A DNA stretch of 45,742 nt, taken from NCBI RefSeq assembly GCF_025210435.1, contig NZ_JAOART010000060.1:1-45742 (forward strand). Direction: 5' to 3'. The notes under the pieces are model-generated. The model did no database searches. It was not told the origin of the DNA and saw nothing but the letters and a program-made list of their open reading frames with translations. The stretch's first letter is position 1, and each line of letters starts with the position of its first letter. Source of the DNA: Anaeromicrobium sp. (GTDB lineage Bacteria > Bacillota > Clostridia > Peptostreptococcales > Thermotaleaceae). A program made the translations under genes and the position numbers. This document shows positions 34,775-43,837 of this stretch, piece by piece.

Positions 34775-35494
34775 ATGAAGGATACATGGATAAAACAAAT
34801 TATAATAGCTACAGATGGGAAGTCTAATATAGGTGGAGATCCTGTATATGAATCTAAATTGGCGAAGGAAAAAGGCATAGTAGTTAATGCTATTGGAATA
34901 ATAAAGGCCAACGAATCTAATGAAAAGTCCTTGTTAGAGATTGAGAATATAGCCAATGCAGGTGGAGGCATGTGGGAAAGGTCTACTATAGAAAAGTTAG
35001 GAAGAACCATGTGTGTTATGACTCAAAAGACTATGAATATGACTATACACAATGTGGTTAACGAGGAATTACAAGAAATATTAGGGACTAATATGAATGG
35101 CATAAGTCCTAAAGACAGAAGTAAAATTGTAGATTATGTGGATAAACTATCTGAGAATATATCATTAAAATGCTGTATTTTGATGGACTGTAGTTCAAGT
35201 ATGGTTCATAGGATGGATAAGGGAAAGGAAAGCATCTTGGATTTGATAGATAGTTTGATAGGTAGAGTTGGAAAAAGTGAAGTTGCCCTAATAGGATTTC
35301 CCCATGGGGATGAATATTATAAGGTTATATGTGATTTTACTAGTGATTTAGATTTAGTAAAGAAAAAAGTAAATGAGTTAAAATGTGGAGGAACTACCCC
35401 TACGGCTATGGCCATAAAGGGTGCAGTAAGGCTTATGGAGGATAAAAAGGAAGAAATAGTAGAAGAGGGTTTTCTTCGAGATAATATAGTGTAG
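34775..35494 (+). CDS. von Willebrand factor A domain protein (YabS-like)
   Basis: The product (239 aa) has two VWA-like parts: an N-terminal one starting IKQIIIATDGKSNIGG that lacks the full metal site, and a second with the MIDAS motif D-C-S-S-S (Asp138) and a GGTTPTAMAIKGAVRLM segment. Its role is unknown. It is paired with a protein kinase gene in spore formers. The ATG follows GGGGAGGTG. The TAG stop codon is the first three bases of family A copy 7, so the present C-terminus was set by that insertion. The length is still close to B. subtilis YabS, so little is likely lost. Confidence 0.88.
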   Translation: MKDTWIKQIIIATDGKSNIGGDPVYESKLAKEKGIVVNAIGIIKANESNEKSLLEIENIANAGGGMWERSTIEKLGRTMCVMTQKTMNMTIHNVVNEELQEILGTNMNGISPKDRSKIVDYVDKLSENISLKCCILMDCSSSMVHRMDKGKESILDLIDSLIGRVGKSEVALIGFPHGDEYYKVICDFTSDLDLVKKKVNELKCGGTTPTAMAIKGAVRLMEDKKEEIVEEGFLRDNIV

Positions 35495-35727
35495 ATTTCG
35501 CATTTATAAACCAACTTTATATGAGCCTACTTCAGGTAAATATATTGAAAATTTTTTCCACCCCAGTCCTTGTCACAAGCGAAAGTGTGAATCTTCGTAG
35601 ATAGGTTCATGAGTCATGTTGAGCTAGCATAGGATGTTGTGACGTTCCTCAATTCCAAAAATTTTCAATATATTTACCTTCGTAGGCAAGTTACTGTATA
35701 AAGAAAGCCTAGCGTTACGAAATCTAT
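35492..35727 (+). repeat. Family A repeat, copy 7
   Basis: Begins TAGATTTCG and ends CGAAATCTAT. The arms GGTAAATATATTGAAAATTT and AAATTTTCAATATATTTACC are perfectly complementary (the match runs to 22 bp) in a sequence form different from copies 1 and 2. The core is conserved. Its first three bases provide the stop codon of the VWA gene. With a terminator it fills the gap to the kinase gene. Confidence 0.88.
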
Positions 35728-35745
35728 TAAATAGACTAAAATATT

Positions 35746-35781
35746 TAAACTCTCAAATTGTGAATTGAGAGTTTAGTTTTT
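35746..35781 (+). terminator. Terminator between the VWA gene and the kinase gene
   Basis: TAAACTCTCAA and TTGAGAGTTTA form a stem followed by GTTTTT. It lies beyond copy 7, only 15 bp before the kinase start, so the kinase gene needs either read-through or a promoter inside this gap. Confidence 0.8.
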
Positions 35782-35795
35782 ATGCGGGTGAAGTT

Positions 35796-36674
35796 ATGAT
35801 TAAGGTTATAAAGGGAAAATGGAATAAAAAAATATATAGGGTAATAGAAAAGATAGGACAAGGGGGGATTGGTGCTGTCTATAAGGTTGTGGATGAGGAT
35901 AAAAATATAAAAGCATTAAAGATAACAAAGAATATAAATTCCATAACTAGGGAGCATAAATTCTTAAATGAATTGAAAAGTTATTATACTCCAAAGGTTT
36001 ATGATATGGATGATTTTCAGATAAGAAATAAGGTGTATTATTTCATAGTAATGGATTTGTTTAGTGGTAAGAATATAAAAGAATATATAAAGGAAAATAA
36101 ATTTGATGAAGGGCATATATGGAAGATAGGTTGGGAAATAGGCTCTTTTTTAGAACATATACATGGGAAAAAATATATCTATGGAGATTTAAAGGGTGAA
36201 AATGTAATAATTACGGATGATAATAAAGTAAAGATTATAGATATGGGTGGAGTGAGTAAAAAGGGGGAGAGTATAAGGGAATTTACCCTATTGTACGATA
36301 GAAGTAAATTTAATAAAGGTATTAGGAAGGCTGAGGAAAGTTATGATTTGTTTAGTCTCACCTTGCTTATTATTAATATGATTTTGAAAAAAGATTTCAA
36401 AAAAGGAGTGGGAAAGGCAGACCTATTAATTAGGAAATGTAAAAATGTAGGCATGGGTAAGGCCCAATTGAAATTATTAGGGGATGGATTAGATGGGAAT
36501 ATTAGTCTTAAGGATTTCTTAAAGGTAGTGAAGTCTTTAGAGAATAATTATAAAATAGCTAGAATGAAAAAAATAAAATTTAAAATAGACAGGGTTGTTA
36601 ATTATATGTTAATATCTAGTATCGTATTTTTTTTAAGTGTATTAATCCTGAATTTAAAAAGGGTTTTGGACTGA
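35796..36674 (+). CDS. Hanks-type serine/threonine protein kinase with C-terminal membrane anchor (YabT-like)
   Basis: The product (292 aa) is a compact kinase: Gly loop G-Q-G-G-I-G (21-26), ATP-binding Lys42, catalytic loop Y-G-D-L-K-G-E-N with Asp131 (the usual HRD reads YGD), and D-M-G in place of DFG with Asp149. A single membrane helix lies at about 270-287, and no PASTA domains are present. B. subtilis YabT is a DNA-activated sporulation kinase, and position and layout match. The ribosome site (GGGTGAAG) is modest. Confidence 0.88.
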   Translation: MIKVIKGKWNKKIYRVIEKIGQGGIGAVYKVVDEDKNIKALKITKNINSITREHKFLNELKSYYTPKVYDMDDFQIRNKVYYFIVMDLFSGKNIKEYIKENKFDEGHIWKIGWEIGSFLEHIHGKKYIYGDLKGENVIITDDNKVKIIDMGGVSKKGESIREFTLLYDRSKFNKGIRKAEESYDLFSLTLLIINMILKKDFKKGVGKADLLIRKCKNVGMGKAQLKLLGDGLDGNISLKDFLKVVKSLENNYKIARMKKIKFKIDRVVNYMLISSIVFFLSVLILNLKRVLD

Positions 36675-36718
36675 TTATATAGAAATACTACAATATATAT
36701 GGAGTGAGGATAGAAAGT

Positions 36719-38101
36719 ATGATAGAGAAGTTTTTGCAAACTATTGAAGAACATAATTTAATCCAAGTTAATGAAAAAATAGTAGTTGGAGTATCAGGAG
36801 GCCCTGACTCTATTTCTTTGTTACACTTACTTTTTAAAATTAAAGAAAAGTATAATATTCAAATATATGGAGTTCATTTGAATCATAAATATAGGGGAAA
36901 GGCAGCAGATGAAGATGCCCAATATGTTAGTGAATTTTGTAAAAAATTAGAAATTCCGTCCTATATATATAGTGAAAATGTGGAAGAATACAGTAAAAAT
37001 AAGGGTATAAGCTTTGAAGAGGGAGGCAGAGAGTTAAGATACAAATACTTTTATGAAGTTTTGAAAAAGGTGGGGGGAAATAAAATTGCTGTAGCTCAAA
37101 ATTTAGATGATCAAGCAGAGACCATGCTTATGAGATTTATGCGTGGCAGTGGAATAGAAGGTCTTTGTGCTATGGATTATAAAAGGGATGAAATAATTAG
37201 GCCCATTTTAAATATTAGAAGAAAAGAAATAGAAAAGTATTGCCAAATAAATGAATTGAACCCACGAATAGATAAAACTAATTTAGAATCCATATATACT
37301 AGAAATAGAATAAGATTAGAATTGATTCCATATATAAGTGAACATTTTAATAAAAATATAAAAGAAACCCTATTTAGAACATCAGAGTTAATAAAAGAAG
37401 ATAAAAAATTTTTAAATGAATGTGTGAAAGAATCTTATAATAGGGTAATAAAAGAAGAAGTGGGTAAAGTAATAATAGATAGGCTAGAATTTAATAAATG
37501 CCATAAGGCCATTCAAAGTAGAATAATAAGGGAATGTATATTATACATATGTAATGATTTGAAAAATATAGAAAAAAAGCATGTGGAAGATTTAATAAAG
37601 TTTATAGAGCGTGCTAGGAGTGGAAGTTCTATAGATCTACCTAAAAACCTCATATCCCTAGTAAAGTATGAAAAAATAGTTGTTAAAAAAAGAGAAAATT
37701 CTAAGAATAAAGACTTCCTGTATACTATGGAAATAGGAAAGAAAGTTTATATAGAAGAATTAAATGGATATATTTATGGAGAAATTGTAAATATGGATGA
37801 ATATAATTCTTCTGATAATGGTAAATATAATATGTACTTTGATTTTGATGAAATTAAAGAATTATTTATTAGGAATAGGCGTAATGGAGATAAATTCAAA
37901 CCATTAGGCCTTAAAGGTACGAAAAAGTTAAAGGATTATTTCATAGACGAAAAAATTCCAAAGGATGAAAGAAGTGAAATTCCCATACTAGTAAGTGGTG
38001 ATGAAATATTATGGGTAATAGGTTATAGGAGAAGTAATTTACATAAGATAAAGAGAAATACTGGAAAAATTCTCAAAGTAAGTTATACAAAAGGGAAATA
38101 G
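36719..38101 (+). CDS. tilS: tRNA(Ile)-lysidine synthetase
   Basis: TilS attaches lysine to C34 of the CAU-anticodon tRNA-Ile so that it reads AUA, a very common codon here. The product (460 aa) has the PP-loop S-G-G-P-D-S (26-31), the H-L-N-H-K-Y-R-G region, and the C-terminal TilS domains ending near LWVIGYRRS. ATG at 36719 is used; GTG at 36704 would overlap the ribosome-site region GGAGTGAGG. B. subtilis has hprT next, but here ftsH follows after 103 bp and no hpt fragment is visible. Confidence 0.94.
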   Translation: MIEKFLQTIEEHNLIQVNEKIVVGVSGGPDSISLLHLLFKIKEKYNIQIYGVHLNHKYRGKAADEDAQYVSEFCKKLEIPSYIYSENVEEYSKNKGISFEEGGRELRYKYFYEVLKKVGGNKIAVAQNLDDQAETMLMRFMRGSGIEGLCAMDYKRDEIIRPILNIRRKEIEKYCQINELNPRIDKTNLESIYTRNRIRLELIPYISEHFNKNIKETLFRTSELIKEDKKFLNECVKESYNRVIKEEVGKVIIDRLEFNKCHKAIQSRIIRECILYICNDLKNIEKKHVEDLIKFIERARSGSSIDLPKNLISLVKYEKIVVKKRENSKNKDFLYTMEIGKKVYIEELNGYIYGEIVNMDEYNSSDNGKYNMYFDFDEIKELFIRNRRNGDKFKPLGLKGTKKLKDYFIDEKIPKDERSEIPILVSGDEILWVIGYRRSNLHKIKRNTGKILKVSYTKGK

Positions 38102-38204
38102 ATCTTTATATAATATATCTTTACTAAAGGAATCCTTTTTAAAAATTTAAAAATATGATAAAATTAAGGAATGTATAGTGAAATAATAGAAGGGAGGGCT
38201 TCTG

Positions 38205-40151
38205 TTGAAGAAGTTTTTTAAGGGAGCTAGCTTTTACATTCTAATATTCGTAGTAATAATCTTGATTGTGCAGTTTTATGGTCAGCCGACACAAGAAAGA
38301 TTAAAGATAGGGATATCAGACTTTATAGTAGAGCTTCAAAAGGGAAATATATCTGAAATTGATATTGTGGAAAATAACGTAAGTGGAACACTAAAAGGGA
38401 ATGAGCCTTTTGAAACATATATACCTTCTGTAATGAAATCAGAAGCATTGGTGCAAGAATATATACTTCCTAAAATAAAAGCAGGTAAGTTAAAGGTTAC
38501 TGCACAACCTCCTGCAAAAACTCCATGGTTCTTTGAAATACTTCCGACCATATTTATGATTTTAATATTTGGAGCATTTTGGTTCATATTTATGCAGCAA
38601 TCTCAAGGTGGCGGAAGTCGTGTCATGTCATTTGGTAAAAGTCGTGCAAAACTTCATAAGGAAGATGAACATAAGAAAGTTACATTTGATGATGTGGCAG
38701 GCCTAGAAGAAGAAAAGGAAGAGTTACAAGAAGTTGTAGATTTCCTTAAAAATCCTAGAAAATATATAGAACTAGGAGCTAGAATACCAAAGGGAATCCT
38801 TATGGTTGGACCTCCAGGAACAGGAAAAACATATCTTTCTCGTGCAACGGCAGGAGAAGCTGGAGTTCCATTTTTTAGTATAAGTGGTTCTGACTTTGTT
38901 GAAATGTTTGTAGGTGTTGGTGCTTCTCGCGTTAGAGATTTATTCGAACAGGCCAAAAAAGAATCTCCTTGTATAGTATTTATTGATGAGATAGATGCTG
39001 TAGGTAGAAAAAGGGGAGCAGGTCTTGGTGGTGGACACGATGAGAGAGAACAAACATTAAATCAATTATTAGTAGAAATGGATGGATTTGGTGTAAATGA
39101 GGGAATAATAATAATTGCGGCTACAAATAGACCGGACATATTAGACCCAGCCCTTTTAAGACCAGGTAGATTTGACCGTCAAGTAATGGTTGGAGTTCCT
39201 GATGTTAAGGGTAGAGAGGCCATACTAAAAGTTCATGCTAGAAATAAACCCCTTGCAGATGATGTGGATTTAAAAGTCTTAGCAAAAAGAACACCTGGAT
39301 TTACTCCAGCAGATATAGAAAATCTAATGAATGAAGCAGCCCTTTTATCTGCTAGAGCTAATAAAAAGACAATTGAAATGCCTATTGTGGAAGAAGCCAT
39401 AACTAAGGTTATTGCAGGGCCAGAGAAAAAGAGTAAAGTTATTACGGAAAAGGATAAGAAGCTTACAGCATTCCATGAAGCCGGCCATGCTTTAGTATCT
39501 AAAATGCTTCCAAATTCTGATCCAGTACACCAAGTAACTATAATCCCAAGGGGCAGAGCTGGTGGATTTACCATGTATCTACCTAAGGAAGAAAAGTCTT
39601 ATACTACTAAGAGTGAGATGGAAGAAAGAATTGTAAGTCTACTTGGTGGTAGAATGGCTGAAAAATTAGTTTTAGATGATATTAGTACGGGAGCTAGTAA
39701 TGACATAGAAAGGGCTACATCCATAGCTAGAGCCATGGTAACTAAATATGGTATGAGTGATGCCCTAGGTCCAATTAGTTATAATAGTGATGAAGAAGTA
39801 TTCTTAGGAAGAGATTTCTCTTCAAAGAGCAATTACTCTGAAGAAGTTGCTTCTAAGATAGACGCTGAAATAAGAAGAATTATAGATGTGGGATATGAAA
39901 GAGCAGAGCAAATTTTAACTGATAACATGGAAAAACTTTATTTAATAGCAGAAACTTTACTTGAAGTTGAAACATTAAATGCAGAAGAGTTTGATGAACT
40001 TTTTAATGGAAATAAAATAAGTTTAAATAAAGTAAACAGAGAAGTGGTAGCAGATGAAATGAAATTAGATACGGAAGAAATTAAAATTGACGATGAAATA
40101 AAAATTGATGATGAAGTTAAAATTGACGAAGATAAGAATAATGAAGAATAA
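38205..40151 (+). CDS. ftsH: ATP-dependent zinc metalloprotease FtsH
   Basis: FtsH degrades misfolded membrane and regulatory proteins. The TTG start has GAAGGGAGGG upstream. The 648-aa protein has two membrane helices (about 8-25 and 107-130) around a small outer domain, the AAA module with Walker A G-P-P-G-T-G-K-T (202-209), Walker B V-F-I-D-E-I-D and the second region of homology RPGRFDRQV, and the zinc site H-E-A-G-H (424-428) with the third ligand near Asp500. The tail contains imperfect repeats of E/D-I/V-K-I-D. A terminator follows. Confidence 0.96.
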   Translation: MKKFFKGASFYILIFVVIILIVQFYGQPTQERLKIGISDFIVELQKGNISEIDIVENNVSGTLKGNEPFETYIPSVMKSEALVQEYILPKIKAGKLKVTAQPPAKTPWFFEILPTIFMILIFGAFWFIFMQQSQGGGSRVMSFGKSRAKLHKEDEHKKVTFDDVAGLEEEKEELQEVVDFLKNPRKYIELGARIPKGILMVGPPGTGKTYLSRATAGEAGVPFFSISGSDFVEMFVGVGASRVRDLFEQAKKESPCIVFIDEIDAVGRKRGAGLGGGHDEREQTLNQLLVEMDGFGVNEGIIIIAATNRPDILDPALLRPGRFDRQVMVGVPDVKGREAILKVHARNKPLADDVDLKVLAKRTPGFTPADIENLMNEAALLSARANKKTIEMPIVEEAITKVIAGPEKKSKVITEKDKKLTAFHEAGHALVSKMLPNSDPVHQVTIIPRGRAGGFTMYLPKEEKSYTTKSEMEERIVSLLGGRMAEKLVLDDISTGASNDIERATSIARAMVTKYGMSDALGPISYNSDEEVFLGRDFSSKSNYSEEVASKIDAEIRRIIDVGYERAEQILTDNMEKLYLIAETLLEVETLNAEEFDELFNGNKISLNKVNREVVADEMKLDTEEIKIDDEIKIDDEVKIDEDKNNEE

Positions 40152-40157
40152 TAAATT

Positions 40158-40187
40158 GGTCTCCTTTAAAAAGGAGGCCTTTTTATT
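40158..40187 (+). terminator. Terminator after ftsH
   Basis: GGTCTCCTT-TAAA-AAGGAGGCC followed by TTTTTATT. Confidence 0.9.
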
Positions 40188-40221
40188 ATAGTAAATAAAA
40201 ATAGCATGATGAAATGAATAA

Positions 40222-40252
40222 ATATTCTATATAATGTGATTATATAGAATAT
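40222..40252. promoter_or_regulatory. 31-bp perfect palindrome upstream of the sensor kinase gene
   Basis: ATATTCTATATAAT-GTG-ATTATATAGAATAT has exactly complementary 14-bp arms. It contains TATATAAT-like -10 sequence and lies 25 bp before the possible start, so it could be an operator at the promoter of the two-component genes. Confidence 0.55.
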
Positions 40253-40276
40253 AGCCACAAAGTGATGTAAAATAGT

Positions 40277-42445
40277 ATGTGGAGGGATGTGGTTTTTATT
40301 AGAAGTTTAAAGTTAAAGATACCAACAATAATAATAGTGTTAGCATTAATATCCATAGTACTAACGGCATTTGTATCCTATGGTTTGTTTACAAAAAAGA
40401 TTAGACAACAAATAATAGATAAAAATGAAACTATAAGTAATACCACATCAGACCAAGTATCTCAATATTTATCTGATGCAAAGGGTGTTATAGAGTATTT
40501 AGCTAGGAATGTGAATGTTAATGATATGGATAATGTGAAAAGAGAGATAGATAAGGCATATATAGGGTACCATTGGATTGATGTTATAATTTTCATGTCC
40601 CCAGAAGGGAAAATACTATATAGTAAACCCCATAATGACATAATATATGAAAGAAGTTATGTGGATAGGGATTATTATAATTATGTAATGAAAGAAAAAA
40701 GTAGTTACATAAGTAAAGTATTTGTGGGGAGTATTGTAAAGCAACCCCATATTATGATAGCCGTACCTATAATGGACCCTATAACTAATGAGGTAAAAGG
40801 AATAATAGGAGGGGGAGTACCCTTAAGAGCTATAAAAAATATTGTTAATAAGGCTTATGGAATATATGATGGACATATATATGTGATAGATACGGATACT
40901 AAGGTTTTAGTAAGTCCCCATGATAATGTATATGAAAAAATGTATTTAAAGAGAAATGTAGGTATAGATGGAAAAACTATAGATTTAAAGGAATTAGCAG
41001 GAAAATATGAAAAGGGCACAGGTCTTTATAGGAAGGATTTTAGTAATGTGTATATATCCTTTAATAAAATAAAAAATTATAATGGCATGATCATAGTTGA
41101 AAAGGATGAGAAATCCATATTAGATGAAATAAATGTGATCAAAAGTAAATTTCTTTCCTATCTATTAGTTATTTTAAGCTTAATATTAATCCTCAGTATT
41201 TCCCTTGCTAATAGCATTGTAAGGCCCATAAAGGATCTGGTCAATTACACTAGAAAAATTAGTGATAATATAGATAAGGGAGTTTTAAACACAAAGGATA
41301 TTGAATTGAATAATAATAGTGAAATAAGGGAACTAGAAATATCCTTTAGGAATATGGCTATAGAACTTTATAAGAAAATAGTGGCTCTTAAACTAATGCA
41401 TAAAAGGGAAAAGAATTTGAGGAAATACTTAGATAACATATTAAAAAGTGCAGGTAGTGGAATAATTGTTATAAATGACTGTGGCCACATTGCAATTTTT
41501 AATAGGGTGGCTCAAAATATTACGGGAATAAAAAGTGAAGAAATAATAGATAAATCTAGTGATGAGTTATTAAAACTGTTAGGACTATCTGAAGAAATCA
41601 TAGATCTAAAGAATAAAAAAACTACAGAAGGACAATTTGTAATAAATAATATACACAATAAAGAAATTCCTGTAGATGTGGTCATATCTCCTGTCCTAGA
41701 TAAGGAAGAAGGAATTGTGAGTATAGTATGTATATTAAGGGATTTAACGAGAATAAAGCTATTAGAAAAGGAGCTTAAAATAAAAGATAGATTAGAGACT
41801 ATGGGACAATTATCCTCTGCCATAATCCATGAAATAGGAAATCCACTAGCTGGAATGACTAATTTATTAGAAGTTTTAAGGGAGAATATAGAGGATGAAA
41901 ATGTTAGGGAAGACATAATTAGTGCTTTAAACGATGAAGTTGATGTTTTAAACACTATGGTTATTAACTTTTTAGACTTTACTAGAATTAGTAAAAATGA
42001 GAGGGTGGAGGCTAATGTGTATCATATTATTAATAGTGCCCTTAACATATTAAATTCTCAAATTAAATATAAAATGATACGTATAATAGAGGAAATATCA
42101 CCTAATATTCCTAATATAAAAATAGATCCTATGGGAATTAGGCAGGTTATTGTAAATATACTGAAAAATAGTATACAGGCAGTAGGGGAATATGGAATTA
42201 TCCATGTGAAGGTAGGGCCTAAAGGAAATAATCATGTGGAAATAGTAATTCGAGATAATGGAAATGGTATAAAAAAAGAAATGATAGATAAAGTATTTAA
42301 TCCTCTATTTACCACTAAGGAGGAGGGCAATGGCCTTGGATTATATGTGGTTCATAATATAGTCGTAGAAAATGGAGGTAGTATAACTGTAAATAGTGAA
42401 GAAGGAAAATATACAGAGTTTATACTTGATTTTAAAGGGGAGTAA
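40277..42445 (+). CDS. Membrane sensor histidine kinase (Cache, HAMP, PAS, HisKA, HATPase)
   Basis: The product (722 aa) senses an extracellular ligand and phosphorylates the next gene's regulator. Order: membrane helix (about 13-35), double Cache domain (about 40-275), second helix (about 292-313), HAMP, PAS (about 390-490), HisKA with phosphoacceptor His518 in IIHEIGNPLAG, and HATPase with NILKNSIQAV, DNGNGI and EGNGLGLY. The HEIGNPL form is that of NtrB/DcuS-like kinases. The start is uncertain: ATG at 40277 has no ribosome site before it, while GGAGGG at 40281 precedes only a rare ATT (40298) at usable distance. Confidence 0.9.
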   Translation: MWRDVVFIRSLKLKIPTIIIVLALISIVLTAFVSYGLFTKKIRQQIIDKNETISNTTSDQVSQYLSDAKGVIEYLARNVNVNDMDNVKREIDKAYIGYHWIDVIIFMSPEGKILYSKPHNDIIYERSYVDRDYYNYVMKEKSSYISKVFVGSIVKQPHIMIAVPIMDPITNEVKGIIGGGVPLRAIKNIVNKAYGIYDGHIYVIDTDTKVLVSPHDNVYEKMYLKRNVGIDGKTIDLKELAGKYEKGTGLYRKDFSNVYISFNKIKNYNGMIIVEKDEKSILDEINVIKSKFLSYLLVILSLILILSISLANSIVRPIKDLVNYTRKISDNIDKGVLNTKDIELNNNSEIRELEISFRNMAIELYKKIVALKLMHKREKNLRKYLDNILKSAGSGIIVINDCGHIAIFNRVAQNITGIKSEEIIDKSSDELLKLLGLSEEIIDLKNKKTTEGQFVINNIHNKEIPVDVVISPVLDKEEGIVSIVCILRDLTRIKLLEKELKIKDRLETMGQLSSAIIHEIGNPLAGMTNLLEVLRENIEDENVREDIISALNDEVDVLNTMVINFLDFTRISKNERVEANVYHIINSALNILNSQIKYKMIRIIEEISPNIPNIKIDPMGIRQVIVNILKNSIQAVGEYGIIHVKVGPKGNNHVEIVIRDNGNGIKKEMIDKVFNPLFTTKEEGNGLGLYVVHNIVVENGGSITVNSEEGKYTEFILDFKGE

Positions 42446-42449
42446 GATT

Positions 42450-43784
42450 ATGAAAATATTAATAATTGATGATGAAAAAAGTATTAGATTATCCTTAAGT
42501 CTTGGATTGAAAACTTTTACAGACAAAATATACTCAGCATCATCTGGAGAAGAAGGTATAAAGCTATTTGAAAAACATAAACCAGATATATTAATAGTAG
42601 ATATAAACTTAGGGGGGATAAGTGGCTTAAAGGTCCTGGAAAAAATTAGGAGGAAAAATAAGAAGTGCATAATAATAATGATTACCTATATAAGTGAAGT
42701 GAAATTAGCAGTAGAAGCTATGAAGTTAGGTGCTAATGATTATTTTACAAAGCCATTTAATATTCAAGAAATAAAGAAAACCATAGAAGATAACATAAAA
42801 TATATAAAAAAATCTAGAGAGTTATCCAAAGAGGATAATAAAAATGGTATAAGTCTAGTTGGAAATAGTGAATATACTATGAAGGTTAAGGCCGTAATTA
42901 AAAAGGTATCTAATATTCCCCACGATACTTTCATACTAATACAAGGAGAAAGCGGTACGGGAAAAGAGGTGGTGGCTAAATCTATTCACTTTAATGGAAT
43001 TAGAAAGGATAAGGCTTATATTGCTCTAAATTGTGCTGCCATACCAAAAAGTCTTCAAGAAAGTGAGTTGTTTGGTTATGAAAAGGGTGCCTTTTCTGAT
43101 GCTAAAAATCATAAGAGTGGACTTATAGAAGAAGCCAATGGTGGAACTTTATTTTTAGATGAAATTGGAGATATGGATATATTATTACAAGCTAAACTTT
43201 TAAGAGTATTGCAAGAAAAGAAGTTTAGGAGTCTAGGTAGTACGAAGGAAAAGTGTTTTGCTGCTAATATAATAGCCGCAACTAATAAAAATTTATTAGA
43301 AGAAATTAAAAAGGGGAACTTTAGGGAGGATTTATACTATAGATTAAATATCATTCCTATAAATTTAAAACCCTTAAGGGAGAGAAAGGAAGACGTTAAA
43401 GATTTAATAGGGTACTTTATAAACAGTTATAATAATAAACTGGATAAAAATGTATTAGGTATGTGTCCAGAAGCTTTAGACATATGTATAAACTACGAAT
43501 GGAAGGGAAATGTCCGTGAATTAAAGAACTTTATTGAGAGAATTATGATTTTTCAGGAAAATGACTTCATAGAAGTGGAAGACTTGCCCCAAAATGTTAT
43601 AAGTCATCATAGCGTTGAAAATACTCCAGCTATTAAGGGAATGAATTTGGAACATGTGGAAATGGAAACTATAAGTAGGGTCTTGAGGAAAAATAAATGG
43701 AATATAACCAAGACAGCTCAAGCCTTGGGCATATCTAGAATAACTTTGAGAAGAAAAATAGAAAAATATAGTATAAGAAAATAG
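42450..43784 (+). CDS. NtrC-type sigma-54-dependent response regulator
   Basis: Partner of the kinase, whose stop is 4 bp upstream. ATG at 42450 has AAAGGGGAG before it. The 444-aa protein has a receiver domain with phosphoacceptor Asp51 (I-L-I-V-D-I-N), a AAA+ domain with Walker A G-E-S-G-T-G-K-E (166-173), and a C-terminal Fis-type helix-turn-helix (ITKTAQALGISRITLRRKIE). The sigma-54 contact loop reads G-A-F-S-D-A (213-218), not GAFTGA. It probably controls the transporter gene that follows. Confidence 0.93.
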   Translation: MKILIIDDEKSIRLSLSLGLKTFTDKIYSASSGEEGIKLFEKHKPDILIVDINLGGISGLKVLEKIRRKNKKCIIIMITYISEVKLAVEAMKLGANDYFTKPFNIQEIKKTIEDNIKYIKKSRELSKEDNKNGISLVGNSEYTMKVKAVIKKVSNIPHDTFILIQGESGTGKEVVAKSIHFNGIRKDKAYIALNCAAIPKSLQESELFGYEKGAFSDAKNHKSGLIEEANGGTLFLDEIGDMDILLQAKLLRVLQEKKFRSLGSTKEKCFAANIIAATNKNLLEEIKKGNFREDLYYRLNIIPINLKPLRERKEDVKDLIGYFINSYNNKLDKNVLGMCPEALDICINYEWKGNVRELKNFIERIMIFQENDFIEVEDLPQNVISHHSVENTPAIKGMNLEHVEMETISRVLRKNKWNITKTAQALGISRITLRRKIEKYSIRK

Positions 43785-43785
43785 G

Positions 43786-43824
43786 TGGTAAAATATTTAC
43801 CAGTTACCACTGGTAAGTGGTAAA
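43786..43824. promoter_or_regulatory. Overlapping TGGTAA palindromes, candidate regulator-binding sites
   Basis: TGGTAAAATATTTACCA (43786-43802) overlaps a 29-bp near-palindrome (43796-43824: TTTACCA, then GTTACCACTGGTAAG, then TGGTAAA). Together they hold several TGGTAA half-sites, starting 2 bp after the response regulator stop. They lie directly upstream of a sigma-A promoter and about 150 bp upstream of a possible sigma-54 promoter, which fits either an operator or an upstream activating sequence. Confidence 0.65.
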
Positions 43825-43837
43825 TAATGATACATTT

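Noticed and set aside
24600-35727. CRISPR array or regularly spaced repeats
   Set aside because: Family A copies are about 235 bp long, lie kilobases apart between genes, and have no spacer pattern or cas genes.
41512-41955. 147-codon open frame opposite the sensor kinase gene
   Set aside because: Serine-rich antisense translation of a well-supported kinase gene.
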